This document shows, piece after piece, positions 35,853 to 45,018 of a DNA stretch of 64,000 nucleotides. The DNA comes from Corynebacterium afermentans subsp. afermentans. GTDB lineage: Bacteria; Actinomycetota; Actinomycetes; Mycobacteriales; Mycobacteriaceae. The position numbers and the translations under genes are program-made. The notes below the pieces were generated by a model. That model had not been told where the DNA came from. It made no database searches and saw only the letters and a program-made list of their open reading frames with translations. Every line of letters starts with the position of its first letter. Position 1 is the stretch's first letter. The stretch is taken from positions 1 through 64,000 of the forward strand of contig NZ_CP046606.1 of assembly GCF_030408355.1 (NCBI RefSeq). The letters are read 5' to 3'.

Positions 35853-36803
35853 ATGTTCGAAGCCTCTTCTTCGACCAGGCTTTCCGCCTCGGCGCCGCTG
35901 GACCGCGAGGGCGCGCAGCTGATCCGCCGTCCCCGCCCGAAACGCCAGCGCACCGCCCTGAGTTTCGAGATCATCCCGCCTCGCCCCACGGACGACCCGG
36001 AGAAGATCGACCAGCTCATCGCGGGCCTGGCGGAGTACAAGCCGGATTACGTCTCCGTGACCAGCTCGCGCCGCAGCGAGTGGCTGGAGGGCACCGCCGC
36101 CGTGATCTCCCGCATCTCGGAGACCACCGACCTGCGCACCATCGCGCACCTCGCCTGCACCGCGGGCACGCGCGATGAGATGGCGGAGTGGGTGCGGGTG
36201 CTTATCGACGCCGGCGTCCGCGGGTTCCTCGCCCTGCGCGGGGACCTGCCGGAAGAGGGCCTGCCTGCGGACCACCTGCAATACGCCACGGATCTGCTCA
36301 ACCTGATCCAGGACGTGCAGGAGGAAGAGGCGTTCCGCCTCGCCGCCGGCAAGCTCGCTCTCTCGGTGGCCTGCTACCCCAAAGGCCACGAGGAATCCCG
36401 CAACTTCGACCACGACCTGGACGTGCTGTTGACCAAGCAGCGCCTGGGTGCGGACTTTGCCATCACGCAGCTGTTCTTCGAGGCTCAGGACTTCATGGAG
36501 TTCGTCGAAGTGGCGCGGCTGGCGGGCGTGCGTATCCCGCTCATCCCCGGCATCATGCCCATGACCTCGCTGAAGCGTGTCCGACGCATGGGGGAGTTGT
36601 CGGGGCTGGAGGTGCCGGTAGGCGTCGAGAAGCAGTTGCTCGAAGCGGACAACGAGTACGAGGCCGGCATGCAGCTCACCGCCAACCTGGCGCGCGAGAT
36701 TCTGGATGCTGGCGCGGGCGGACTCCACGTGTACACGCACAACAACCTGCACGTCACGCGGGACTTTCTGGACCGCATCGGAATAGATAAAGGACAACAA
36801 TGA
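35853..36803 (+). CDS. metF: Methylenetetrahydrofolate reductase
   Basis: FAD enzyme that makes 5-methyl-tetrahydrofolate, the methyl donor for methionine synthesis. The 316 residues include ALSFEIIPPRPTDDPEKI (N-terminal substrate motif), YVSVTSSRRSEWLEG, RGDLPEEG and the TIM-barrel end LHVYTHNN. The start is set at ATG 35853 (after GAAAGG); an upstream extension to 35775 is unlikely. The stop overlaps metE by 4 bp, so the product feeds its neighbour directly. Confidence 0.92.
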   Translation: MFEASSSTRLSASAPLDREGAQLIRRPRPKRQRTALSFEIIPPRPTDDPEKIDQLIAGLAEYKPDYVSVTSSRRSEWLEGTAAVISRISETTDLRTIAHLACTAGTRDEMAEWVRVLIDAGVRGFLALRGDLPEEGLPADHLQYATDLLNLIQDVQEEEAFRLAAGKLALSVACYPKGHEESRNFDHDLDVLLTKQRLGADFAITQLFFEAQDFMEFVEVARLAGVRIPLIPGIMPMTSLKRVRRMGELSGLEVPVGVEKQLLEADNEYEAGMQLTANLAREILDAGAGGLHVYTHNNLHVTRDFLDRIGIDKGQQ

Positions 36804-39058
36804 CCACCTTCCCCAAGGCCACCATCGAGGGCTACCCCCGCATCGGCGCGAACCGCGAACTCAAGCGCGCGCTGGAAAGCTACTGGGCGGGCCGCATCGA
36901 CGCTGAGACGTTCCGCTCCACCGCACGCGCCCTGCGAGTGAACAACTACAACCACCTGCGCGACCTCGGCCTGACCGAGGATTACGCCATCCCGGCGGAC
37001 GTCGCACTCTACGACCAGGTGCTCGACACCGCCCTGACCGTCGGCCTCGTGCCGGGCGGGGTGGACCTGGACGAGGAGTTCGCGCTCGCCCGCGGCAACG
37101 ACACCCGCGTGCCGCTGGAGATGACCAAGTGGTTCGACACCAACTACCACTACCTCGTGCCGGAGATCGAGGCAGGCCAGGAGATTAAGGCTGTGCCGGA
37201 GCGCATCCTGCGCATCGTGGAGGAGGCCGCCGAGGCTGGCCACAAGGTCCGCCCGTTCCTGGTCGGCCCGGTCACGCTGATCGCGCTGTCCAAGCCGGCC
37301 GAGTGGTCGCTGCTGCCGTCGCTGGTGGAGGCGTACGCCGAGGTCTTCGCCGCGCTGAAGGACGCCGGCGTGGAGTGGGTCCAGATCGCCGAGCCCGCCG
37401 TGGTGGCCGACCTGTCCACCCCGGACGCGGAGATCGCTTCCTACCTGCGCGAGGCTTGGTCCGATTTGCTGGGCCGCGAGACCCGCCCGAACGTGTACCT
37501 GACCACCCCGTACGGCTCCGCCCGCGAGGCCCTGCCGGTGCTCGGCGAGCTGGGCGTGGAGGCGCTGCACGTGGACCTCTCCCCGTGGACCCTCGAGGCC
37601 GATTCCGGCTACCCGGAGCGCGTGCGCGAGGCGATCCCTTCGGAAACCCACCTGGTCGCCGGACTTATCGACGGCCGCAACGTCTGGACCGCCAACCTCC
37701 GCGAGCGCACCGAGGTGCTCGAGTCCCTGGGCCGTTCCGCTGATTCGGTGTCCGTGTCCACCTCCACCTCCCTGCAGCACGTGCCGCACACCCTGAAGGC
37801 CGAGCGCAACATTCCGGTCGAGGTCGCGCCGTGGCTGGCTTTCGCCGACGAGAAGCTCGCCGAGATCCAGGCGCTTGTCGCAGGTGAGGAGGGCGCCGGC
37901 GAGGCGTTCGCCCAGTCCGACCGCGCCGTGCGCACCCGCGCCGAGTCCACCACCATCCACAACTCCGCCGTCGTGGACCGCGTCGCCGCCCTGCCGGAGG
38001 GCGCCGTCAAGCGCGAGCCGGCGTTCGAGGAGCGCAACAAGGTCCAGCGCGAAGAGCTCGGCCTGCCGACGCTGCCGATCACCACGATCGGTTCCTTCCC
38101 GCAGACCACCGAGATCCGCAAGGCGCGCGCGGACCACCGCGAGGGCACCCTCTCCGACGCCGAGTACAACGAGGCGCTGAAGGTCGAGATCAAGCAGGTC
38201 ATCGAGCTGCAGGAGGAGATCGGACTGGACGTGCTGGTCCACGGCGAGGCGGAGCGCAACGACATGGTGCAGTACTTCGCCGAGCTTCTCGACGGCTTCG
38301 TGGTCACCGAAAACGGCTGGGTCCAGTCCTACGGCTCCCGCTGCACCCGTCCGCCAATCGTGGTCGGCGACGTCTCCCGCCCGGAGGCCATGTCCGTGGA
38401 GTGGTCGGCTTACGCGCAGTCGCTTTCCGACAAGCCGGTCAAGGGCATGCTCACCGGCCCGGTGACCATCCTGGCCTGGTCCTTCAAGCGCGACGACGTG
38501 CCTTTGAGCGTTTCCGCCGACCAGATCGGCGTCGCACTCGCCGACGAGGTCGCGGACCTGGAGAAGGCCGGCATCAAGGTCATCCAGATCGACGAGCCGG
38601 CGCTGCGTGAGCTGCTCCCGCTGCGCGCCGACGACCGCGCCGCCTACCTCGAGTGGGCCCAGCGCGCGTTCCGCCTGGTGTCGTTGAACGCGAAGCCTGC
38701 GACCCAGATCCACACGCACCTGTGCTACTCCGAGTTCGGCCAGATCATCGAAGCCGTCGCAGGCCTCGACGCCGATGTCACCTCCATCGAGGCAGCCCGC
38801 TCCAAGATGGAGCTGCTCGAGGACATCGACGAGACCTTCCACTCCGAGATCGGCCCCGGCGTGTGGGACATCCACTCCCCGCGCGTGCCGTCGGCCGAGG
38901 AGATCGCCGGCCTGCTGCGCGCGGCACTGAACCACGTGCCCACCGAGCGCCTCTGGGTCAACCCGGACTGCGGCCTGAAAACCCGTGGTTACGCCGAGGT
39001 CGACCCCTCCCTGCGCAACCTGGTCGCCGCGCGCGACGAGGTCGTCGAAGGGCTCTAG
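36800..39058 (+). CDS. metE: Cobalamin-independent methionine synthase
   Basis: Transfers the methyl group of 5-methyl-tetrahydropteroyl-glutamate to homocysteine. It has 752 residues, as usual. The zinc site is present: HTHLCYSEF (His/Cys) and the late Cys in VNPDCGLKTRGY. The C-terminal barrel has IGSFPQTTEIRKAR and MLTGPVTILAW. It is coupled to metF by an ATGA overlap. A copy of CGTCGTAAAGC follows at 39082-39092. Confidence 0.96.
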   Translation: MTTFPKATIEGYPRIGANRELKRALESYWAGRIDAETFRSTARALRVNNYNHLRDLGLTEDYAIPADVALYDQVLDTALTVGLVPGGVDLDEEFALARGNDTRVPLEMTKWFDTNYHYLVPEIEAGQEIKAVPERILRIVEEAAEAGHKVRPFLVGPVTLIALSKPAEWSLLPSLVEAYAEVFAALKDAGVEWVQIAEPAVVADLSTPDAEIASYLREAWSDLLGRETRPNVYLTTPYGSAREALPVLGELGVEALHVDLSPWTLEADSGYPERVREAIPSETHLVAGLIDGRNVWTANLRERTEVLESLGRSADSVSVSTSTSLQHVPHTLKAERNIPVEVAPWLAFADEKLAEIQALVAGEEGAGEAFAQSDRAVRTRAESTTIHNSAVVDRVAALPEGAVKREPAFEERNKVQREELGLPTLPITTIGSFPQTTEIRKARADHREGTLSDAEYNEALKVEIKQVIELQEEIGLDVLVHGEAERNDMVQYFAELLDGFVVTENGWVQSYGSRCTRPPIVVGDVSRPEAMSVEWSAYAQSLSDKPVKGMLTGPVTILAWSFKRDDVPLSVSADQIGVALADEVADLEKAGIKVIQIDEPALRELLPLRADDRAAYLEWAQRAFRLVSLNAKPATQIHTHLCYSEFGQIIEAVAGLDADVTSIEAARSKMELLEDIDETFHSEIGPGVWDIHSPRVPSAEEIAGLLRAALNHVPTERLWVNPDCGLKTRGYAEVDPSLRNLVAARDEVVEGL

Positions 39059-39150
39059 GGCGCCGGGCGGGGCGGAGCTGGCGTCGTAAAGCCTGTGCCC
39101 CGCTGCCCTTAGCCCCCGCGCCCTCCGCGCCCTCCTCGCCCCTGCCCCTT

Positions 39151-39235
39151 GCCCCGCGAAAGTCGAGTACGGGAGGTCGAGTATGCCCTCAATTTGGGCC
39201 GGACTCGACCTCCGCCGCTCGACTTTTGGCGGGGC
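39151..39235. repeat. 85-bp palindromic unit, upstream copy
   Basis: Outer GCCCCGC/GCGGGGC, then AAAGTCGAG/CTCGACTTT, then GGAGGTCGAG/CTCGACCTCC arms form a long imperfect hairpin. It lies 60 bp before the frameshifted DUF559-type gene. A sister copy follows that gene. The rest of the 237-bp metE spacer has no gene. Confidence 0.75.
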
Positions 39236-39295
39236 CCTTTCGTTCTCGCCAGTAGCCATGTACTCTGAGCGAAACAAACAAACATCGGGGGGATC

Positions 39296-40260
39296 ATGGA
39301 CAGGAGAAAGCTAGCGCAGCTGCTGGTCAGACCGGGGGAGTCGGACCGTCAAACGTGCATCAAGTTATCCGCGAACAAATTCATCGCAGAGGTGGAATGG
39401 TCGCGGCTGAAACACCACGAGCAGGAGTTTCTCAGCTGCTACGCCGTCGGCGCCGCGAGCCGGAAAGCGGTGCTGGTGGGGCGCTCCGCCGCAGTCGTGC
39501 ACGGCCTGTGGACACTGCCCGCCCCAGACGCGCCCGTCCTGCTGGCCATCCCGGGACAAAAACCGCCCGCCAGGGCAAGCTGGCCGGATGGAGTCGAATA
39601 CCGCAGCCTGCGCATCCCCGAAGAAGATGTGCTGGCCATCGACTGCGCGACGCCTGGCGACGCCCTCCGGTTAACCAGCCCCGTCCGCACAGCCGTCGAC
39701 GTCGCGCGCCTGCACGGGGTGAGGGCAGGAGTCGTCGCGATGGATTCCCTATTTGTGGGCAAGCCACCGCTGGAGCAGGAACGCATCCAGGCCGACTCCA
39801 CGCGACGATTAAGCGGCTGGCAGGCAAGAAGGGGATCGGGCGGGCACGGCAGGCGTTGCGCTGGTCGTCCACCAAGTCCGAGTCGCCGTACGAGTCTCTC
39901 CTGCGCGTGATCCTGCGCGAGCGGAACATCGTCGTCCGCGAGCAGATGTGGATTGGCCGTTACGTGCGTCCCGACCTGCTGTGGGGGCAGGTGGCGATCG
40001 AGATCGACGGGCTGGTCAAGACGGCGAAGAAAGACGAGGAGTTGGCGAAGAAGGTGTCGCGGGACCAGCTCCTGCGCGAAAACTGGTTACGGAAGCAGGT
40101 CTATGAGGTCGCCCGCTTCGAGCCGTTGGATATTCTCCGGGACGAGGATGCCTGTGTTCGGGAGATCCTTGAGCTCAAGGCCCGCTCCGGTCTCCTCGGC
40201 GAGCCGAAAGTGCCGGCCACGGTGTTCAGGCCGGTGCATGGGGAGCACTGGCGGAGGTAG
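39296..40260 (+). pseudogene. Frameshifted AbiEi/DUF559-type gene
   Basis: The first frame (39296 to about 39800) encodes an AbiEi-like N-terminal part (VGRSAAVVHGLWTLPAPDAP, SPVRTAVDVARLHG). The second frame (about 39800-40260) carries the nuclease-like end: ESPYESLLRVILRER, RPDLLWGQVAIEIDG, KVSRDQLLRENWL. A single-base shift near 39800 breaks the gene. The conserved Asp/Glu of the DUF559/VSR-like fold remain in the second part. The gene lies between two palindromic units and is related to the broken gene at 8659-9262. It may be a lost defence or antitoxin gene, or a sequencing error. Confidence 0.65.
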
Positions 40261-40270
40261 GGGCGCTATA

Positions 40271-40352
40271 GCCCGCCGGAAGTCGAGTACTGGAGGTCGA
40301 GTACGGCCCCGAAACCGGGCGTACTCGACCTCCCGGACTCGACCTTGAGGGC
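40271..40352. repeat. 82-bp palindromic unit, downstream copy
   Basis: Same order of parts as 39151-39235 (AAGTCGAGTAC, GGAGGTCGAGTA, a GGCCCC/GGGC centre, ACTCGACCTCC, CTCGACCTT) with scattered differences. It begins 10 bp after the pseudogene stop. Confidence 0.75.
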
Positions 40353-40414
40353 CATGACCCCAACCCCGCACCCGCCCACACACCGCGCGGCGGAACCCGC
40401 GTACTCTGGAGCGC

Positions 40415-40936
40415 ATGACTCAAAAGACTCAGACGATGACTCTGCACACCAATCACGGCGACATTGTGATCGACCTGTTCGGCAACCACGCGCCGAAGAC
40501 GGTCGAGACGATTACGGGCCTGGCACAGGGCACGGCCGACTACTCCACCAAGAACGCCAAGGGCACCACGGATGGCCCGTTCTACGACGACGCGATTTTC
40601 CACCGCATCATCCCGGGCTTCATGATCCAGGGCGGCGACCCGACCGGCACCGGCACCGGCGGTCCGGGCTTCCAGTTCGCCGACGAGTTCCACCCGGAGC
40701 TGCAGTTCGACCGCCCGTACCTGCTGGCCATGGCTAACGCTGGCCCGGGCACGAACGGTTCCCAGTTCTTCATCACCGTCGACGCGACTCCGTGGTTGAA
40801 CAACCGCCACACCATCTTCGGCGAGGTCACCGATGATGCCTCGAAGAAGGTCGTCGATGAGATCGCGGGCGTGCAGACCGGCCGCATGGACCGCCCGGTC
40901 GAGGATGTCGTGATCGAGTCCGTCGACATCGCTTAA
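40415..40936 (+). CDS. ppiA: Cyclophilin-type peptidyl-prolyl isomerase
   Basis: Cytoplasmic foldase of 173 residues. It contains the cyclophilin core [51 protein letters not shown]. No signal peptide is present. A strong terminator follows. In related genomes this gene and rhomboid are neighbours; here an IS30-type element separates them. Confidence 0.95.
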   Translation: MTQKTQTMTLHTNHGDIVIDLFGNHAPKTVETITGLAQGTADYSTKNAKGTTDGPFYDDAIFHRIIPGFMIQGGDPTGTGTGGPGFQFADEFHPELQFDRPYLLAMANAGPGTNGSQFFITVDATPWLNNRHTIFGEVTDDASKKVVDEIAGVQTGRMDRPVEDVVIESVDIA

Positions 40937-40959
40937 GCCAAAAGCGCCACAAGCGCCGC

Positions 40960-40986
40960 GCCCCCGCCACCGTGCGGGGGCTTTTT
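40960..40986 (+). terminator. Terminator after ppiA
   Basis: GCCCCCGC and GCGGGGGC form a stem with a 6-base loop, followed by TTTTT (40982-40986). Confidence 0.9.
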
Positions 40987-41006
40987 CGTACCCTGATCCG
41001 GAGTTG

Positions 41007-42706
41007 TCAGTGGGTGAATGCGCCACCTCGACTTGGAGGTTGTTGTGGCTGGTCGTTGGACTCCGAAGGATGTGAAGGCTGCGTCTGTGGCGCGGCTTGT
41101 TGCAGGCGATGATGTCGGCGAGATTGCTCGTGAGGCCGGTGTGGCAGAGGCCACGGTTTATGAATGGGTCAAGCAAGCAGGCGTGCTCCCGCCGAAGAAG
41201 GCGTTGGCACGTGCACGTGACCAGCTCATCGACGAGGCGGTGGCGCTGGTGGCTTCAGGTATGTCGGTACCGGATGCGGCTGCGACGTTAGGCATGTCAC
41301 CAGGGGCGTTGTACCAGCGGTTGGCGAAAGTCGGTGTGCTCACCGAACTGCAGCAAAAGCCCCGCATCACCCCGCAGCAGAAAGCTGACGCGGTCGCACG
41401 GGTGCTGGCTGGTGAGCCGGTTGACGAGGTTGCGGCGGCGTTCGACCGGTCTGCGAATTCGGTGTATCGCTGGGTGCAGCAAGCACGCCAGGAGAAGGCG
41501 GGCGGAAACCGTGATGCGTCACAGCGCGCGGACACGCCGGAGGCTTGCACGGTAAAACCACCTGCACACAGCAAAGTTGATTCCGTGCCAGCACCAATGA
41601 AAACACAGGCAGGCCACGCGCCTGCCGACTATGCCGAGGACCGTGTGAAAGTCGGCCGCGGGGTCCGACTGTCGTATGAAGACCGCCTGACGATCCAACA
41701 TGGGTGCAGCCAGGGAATGTCAGCCAGGCAGATCGGAGCACTTCTGGGGCGCCACCATAGCGTGATCAGCCGGGAAATCGCCCGCAACGGGTGGGAAGTT
41801 CCCGGCGAAGACGGTGAGGCCACGGTGTACTACAACGCCCGGCAAGCCGGCCTGGGCGCCAAGGCGCGTGCGCACCGGCCGAAGGTGCGCAAGCTTGACG
41901 ACAACCCGGCACTTCGTGCTGTGGTGGTGACGTGTCTTGCCCGCCGGTGGTCGCCCGGGCGCATCAGTGTGTGGCTTCAGCATGCTTTCGCCGATGATGA
42001 AAGCATGCGTATTTCCCACGAAGCGATCTACAGTGCCTTGTACATCCAGGGCAAAGGCAGCTTGCGCGCCGAGCTTGAAGCGGTGATGAAGACCCAAGAT
42101 GTGCTCATCCGCGGCGGCAAGCGGCGAAAAGCTCGGCCCCGTAATGCCGGTGTGCTCACCGGTAAGCCGTGGATCAAAGGTGCTGAAATCACCAAGCGCA
42201 GCCCAGAGGCTGACGACCGGGCAATCCCCGGGCACTGGGAAGGCGATCTTGTTATCGGCACCGGCGGCAAAAGCGCGCTGATTACCCTGGTGGAGCGCAC
42301 CAGCCGCTACACCCTGCTTGGTCATCTGCCCACCGAACACACATCGATGACGGTGATTGCAACGATCCAGCAGATGGTCAAAGACCTCAACGCTGAACAG
42401 CTCAAGACCATCACCTGGGATCAAGGCGTGGAAATGGCTGAAACCGCACGTGTGCGCATCAAAGACGGCTGCGAGGTGTACTTTTGCGATCCGCACGCGC
42501 CGTGGCAGCGGCCGACCAACGAGAACACCAACGGTGAGATCCGCCGCCGCTTCTACAAAAAGGGCACCGACTTCGCCGAAGTAACCCCCGAGCACGTCGC
42601 CTGGGTACAAGACGAACTCAACGACACACCACGACAAGTCCTCGGCGGAGCAACCCCACGTGAGATACTCCAGCAAATATTCAATCGTGGCGCATTAACC
42701 GCTTGA
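41007..42706. mobile_element. IS30-type insertion sequence
   Basis: Imperfect inverted ends at about 41007-41026 and 42687-42706 share GTGGCGCATT, then ACC and TGA at the same spacing. The transposase fills the element: its start codon lies in the left end and its stop forms the last bases of the right end. No clear target duplication could be identified. It sits 12 bp upstream of the rhomboid gene. Confidence 0.75.
41018..42706 (+). CDS. IS30 family transposase
   Basis: 562 residues, longer than usual for IS30. The N-terminal ~180 residues hold three helix-turn-helix-like repeats (IAREAGVAEATVYEWVKQAG, AATLGMSPGALYQRLAKVG, AAAFDRSANSVYRWVQQA). The IS30 HTH follows (LSYEDRLTIQHGCSQGMSAR and HHSVISREIARNG). 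The DDE core includes GHWEGDLVIG, TITWDQGVEMA and DPHAPWQRPTNENTNGEIR. It appears intact. The start at ATG 41018 lies in the terminal repeat, and a later GTG near 41045 is possible. Confidence 0.88.
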   Translation: MRHLDLEVVVAGRWTPKDVKAASVARLVAGDDVGEIAREAGVAEATVYEWVKQAGVLPPKKALARARDQLIDEAVALVASGMSVPDAAATLGMSPGALYQRLAKVGVLTELQQKPRITPQQKADAVARVLAGEPVDEVAAAFDRSANSVYRWVQQARQEKAGGNRDASQRADTPEACTVKPPAHSKVDSVPAPMKTQAGHAPADYAEDRVKVGRGVRLSYEDRLTIQHGCSQGMSARQIGALLGRHHSVISREIARNGWEVPGEDGEATVYYNARQAGLGAKARAHRPKVRKLDDNPALRAVVVTCLARRWSPGRISVWLQHAFADDESMRISHEAIYSALYIQGKGSLRAELEAVMKTQDVLIRGGKRRKARPRNAGVLTGKPWIKGAEITKRSPEADDRAIPGHWEGDLVIGTGGKSALITLVERTSRYTLLGHLPTEHTSMTVIATIQQMVKDLNAEQLKTITWDQGVEMAETARVRIKDGCEVYFCDPHAPWQRPTNENTNGEIRRRFYKKGTDFAEVTPEHVAWVQDELNDTPRQVLGGATPREILQQIFNRGALTA

Positions 42707-42718
42707 TCCCGCCATCCC

Positions 42719-43387
42719 ATGCCCACACTCCGCAACTTGCCCCGCACTGCCCCCGCTACGACCGCGATCGCGGCGATCTGCACGCTCGTGTTCCTTGTCG
42801 CCGCGCTGCAGGCTCGTTCGCTCACGGACGTGGTGTGGGATTCGGCCGTTGGCTCCAGCACTATCCTCTACGGCCCCGAGGTGTACGGCGCGGGTTACCT
42901 CCGCGCGCTGACGGCGGGTTTCATGCACTTGGACGTCACGCACCTCTTCCTCAACATGTTCATGCTGGTCTTGGTGGGTGCGGAGGTGGAGCGCTTCCTC
43001 GGCTCTGGTCCGTTTGTGGTGGCGTGGGTCGCGGGGGTCCTTTGGGCGTCGGCAAGTGTGCTTGCTTTTAGCTTTACGACGCCCACGGCCGGCGCTTCCG
43101 GCGCCCTCTACATGTTGATGGCGCTGCTGATCGCAATTGCTTTTCGACGTTCCACCGACCTGCGCGCGCCCCTCGCCCTGGTGGCGGTGAACGTGGCGTA
43201 CACGCTGCTCAGCCCGGGTGTTTCGCTGTGGGGGCACCTCGGCGGTTTGGCGGCGGGGGCGTTGATGGCGTGGCCGTTGACGTCGCAAAGTGTGCGCACC
43301 CGCTGGATCACGGCGGGTGTCGCGGCCGCGACGGCGTGTGTGGCGGTGTGGGCGCTTACCATCCCGTCGACCGTGCCGGTGTACTAG
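42719..43387 (+). CDS. Rhomboid-family intramembrane serine protease
   Basis: 222 residues with about six membrane segments. The catalytic dyad is Ser127 in TAGASGAL and His173 in SLWGHLGGLAAG, and the HLFLN motif (75-79) is present. Rhomboids cut single-pass membrane proteins within the bilayer; the substrate is unknown. The start ATG 42719 is 12 bp after the IS30-type element, so its native promoter may have been displaced and transcription may come from the element. A DnaA-box cluster starts at the stop codon. Confidence 0.9.
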   Translation: MPTLRNLPRTAPATTAIAAICTLVFLVAALQARSLTDVVWDSAVGSSTILYGPEVYGAGYLRALTAGFMHLDVTHLFLNMFMLVLVGAEVERFLGSGPFVVAWVAGVLWASASVLAFSFTTPTAGASGALYMLMALLIAIAFRRSTDLRAPLALVAVNVAYTLLSPGVSLWGHLGGLAAGALMAWPLTSQSVRTRWITAGVAAATACVAVWALTIPSTVPVY

Positions 43388-43558
43388 TTATCCACAGCGG
43401 TTGTCCACAGTGTGGATAACTACACGCGTGTAACTCCTCGAACGACACGTCGAACGGTCAAAATGACACGCCGACGAAACCTGGCATTTTCGAACCACCA
43501 CCAGCACATTTCACAGCCCTGTGGAGTTGTGCGCAGAGTTATCCACAGGTGTGGATAG
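43388..43558. other. DnaA-box cluster distant from oriC
   Basis: Consensus TTATCCACA boxes occur at 43388-43396 and 43539-43547, and on the reverse strand at 43411-43419. Near-consensus boxes are TTGTCCACA (43401-43409) and reverse CTATCCACA (43550-43558). CTACACGCGTGTAA next to them resembles the ATTACACCGGTGTAG motif of oriC. No gene is seen in this spacer between two convergent genes. It may be a DnaA-titrating locus or an origin-derived element. Confidence 0.8.
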
Positions 43559-43590
43559 AAAAAAGCCCGTTGAGCCTGAACTCAACGGGC
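43559..43590 (-). terminator. Terminator of the secreted-protein gene
   Basis: GCCCGTTGAG and CTCAACGGGC form a stem with a 6-base loop; on the minus strand it is followed by TTTTTT. It directly abuts the last DnaA box. Confidence 0.9.
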
Positions 43591-43608
43591 GTTATCCGGC
43601 GGGGAGTG

Positions 43609-45018
43609 TTAGAACACGCCGCGGATCTTCTTGTTGAAGTCGGAGACGGTCACGTCGCGGGAGTCCACGTCCTGGTCGTTGTAGAAGGAGGTGTCGCCAG
43701 CGAGGCGGCCGGTCTGGGTGACCTTCATGTAGTTGTACAGGCGGCCTTCCTTGGTGTTGCCGTCGCCGAAGGAGAATGCGCCCAGCAGCATCTCGTCGCC
43801 TGCGAGGATCGGGTTGGACAGGGTGACCTCGAAGGTGCGGATGCCACGGTCGTAGTCGTAGCCCAGGTCGCGGATGTGGGTGCCGTTGTACTGGGTGGTG
43901 GTGATCAGGCGGTCAACGCCCTCCGGACCCGCCTCGGTGCCGACCTCGACGCGGAAGGTCAGGGCCGGGAACTCGCCCCAGTAACGCTTCGCGCCGGTGT
44001 TCTTCAGGCGCAGTGCCACGGAACCCGCGGCGCCGGGGACCTTCCAGGAGGAAGCGGTGAAGTACGGCTGCAGGTCCAGGTCGCGCTGGGCATCTGCCTG
44101 CTCATCGACGACTTCGTTGACCTCGTCAGCAGCGTTTTCTTCGACCTCGTCGATGACCTCGGCGCCCTCGTTTGCGATGTCGTTGTTGGTCACGTCGGTG
44201 GCTTCGTCGTTGTCGACCGCGGTGACGTCGTCAAGGTTTGCGCCCGTCTCGATCTTCTCGACGTCCTCGTTGTACGCCGGGTTCGGGTTCTCCACGGTGT
44301 CGGTGACCTGAGCGCCCTTGTTCGGTGCCCAGGAGCCGGCCGGGGTGGAGTAGTTCTTGACGCGGACCTCGTTCTTGACCGGCATGTTTGCAACCCATGC
44401 GGTCGGGGTTGCCCAGGTGCCGTTCGGGCGGCAGCGCTGCTGGGTGCCGGTCATGGTGACGGTGCGGAAGCCGTAGGTTGCCTCGCCGGTGTTGCCGGCC
44501 GGCACGTCGTACGGGCCGATCTTCTGGCCGACGGACCAGGACAAGGAGCCGGAGACGTCCCAGCCCAGCGACTTGGCCAGGGAGTAGCCGATGTTGCCCT
44601 CGATGCCCTTCTTGGAGCCGGAGCCGCCGAGGCTCAGGGTCTCCGTTTTGGAGCCGTTGATGGAGGCGGAGATGGTCTGGGTGCGCGACAGGTCCTGGGA
44701 CAGCGGGATGGCGTTGTCGGACAGGTTGGTGGTGGAGATGGTGCCCACCGGCAGGAAGTTGTCCTTCACCTTGTAGACGATGGTGCGGTAGTCCTCGGTG
44801 GAGTTGCACACCGGGCGCGGGTTGAGGATGTTGGCCTTCAGGTGGTCCGAGCCGCGGTAGGTGTGGATGATCGGCAGTGCGGAGTTGGTTGCCGGGGTCT
44901 CCGGGTAGGACTCTTCGAAGGTCTGGGCGGTGGCGGTGATGCCGGAGCCTGCGATTGCGACAGCGGCGACGGCTGCGATCGCGGCCTTGGCAGCACCAGC
45001 GATGCGGGATGCGCGCAT
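43609..45018 (-). CDS. Secreted protein, possible aerolysin/ETX-like beta-pore former
   Basis: 469 residues from ATG 45018 (ribosome-binding site AAAGGAA). The signal peptide is Ala-rich and ends near ATA-Q. Residues about 100-200 alternate polar and hydrophobic residues, with Ser/Gly-rich strands (SKTETLSLGGSGSKKG, SGSLSWSVGQKIGPYDVPAG, then FRTVTMTGT) that recall the insertion region of aerolysin/ETX-MTX2 toxins. A strongly acidic linker follows (about 255-325), then a beta-rich C-terminal domain. Function is inferred from pattern only; it could equally be a structural envelope protein. A GGATTGTTCA motif lies in its leader. Confidence 0.6.
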   Translation of the reverse strand: MRASRIAGAAKAAIAAVAAVAIAGSGITATAQTFEESYPETPATNSALPIIHTYRGSDHLKANILNPRPVCNSTEDYRTIVYKVKDNFLPVGTISTTNLSDNAIPLSQDLSRTQTISASINGSKTETLSLGGSGSKKGIEGNIGYSLAKSLGWDVSGSLSWSVGQKIGPYDVPAGNTGEATYGFRTVTMTGTQQRCRPNGTWATPTAWVANMPVKNEVRVKNYSTPAGSWAPNKGAQVTDTVENPNPAYNEDVEKIETGANLDDVTAVDNDEATDVTNNDIANEGAEVIDEVEENAADEVNEVVDEQADAQRDLDLQPYFTASSWKVPGAAGSVALRLKNTGAKRYWGEFPALTFRVEVGTEAGPEGVDRLITTTQYNGTHIRDLGYDYDRGIRTFEVTLSNPILAGDEMLLGAFSFGDGNTKEGRLYNYMKVTQTGRLAGDTSFYNDQDVDSRDVTVSDFNKKIRGVF

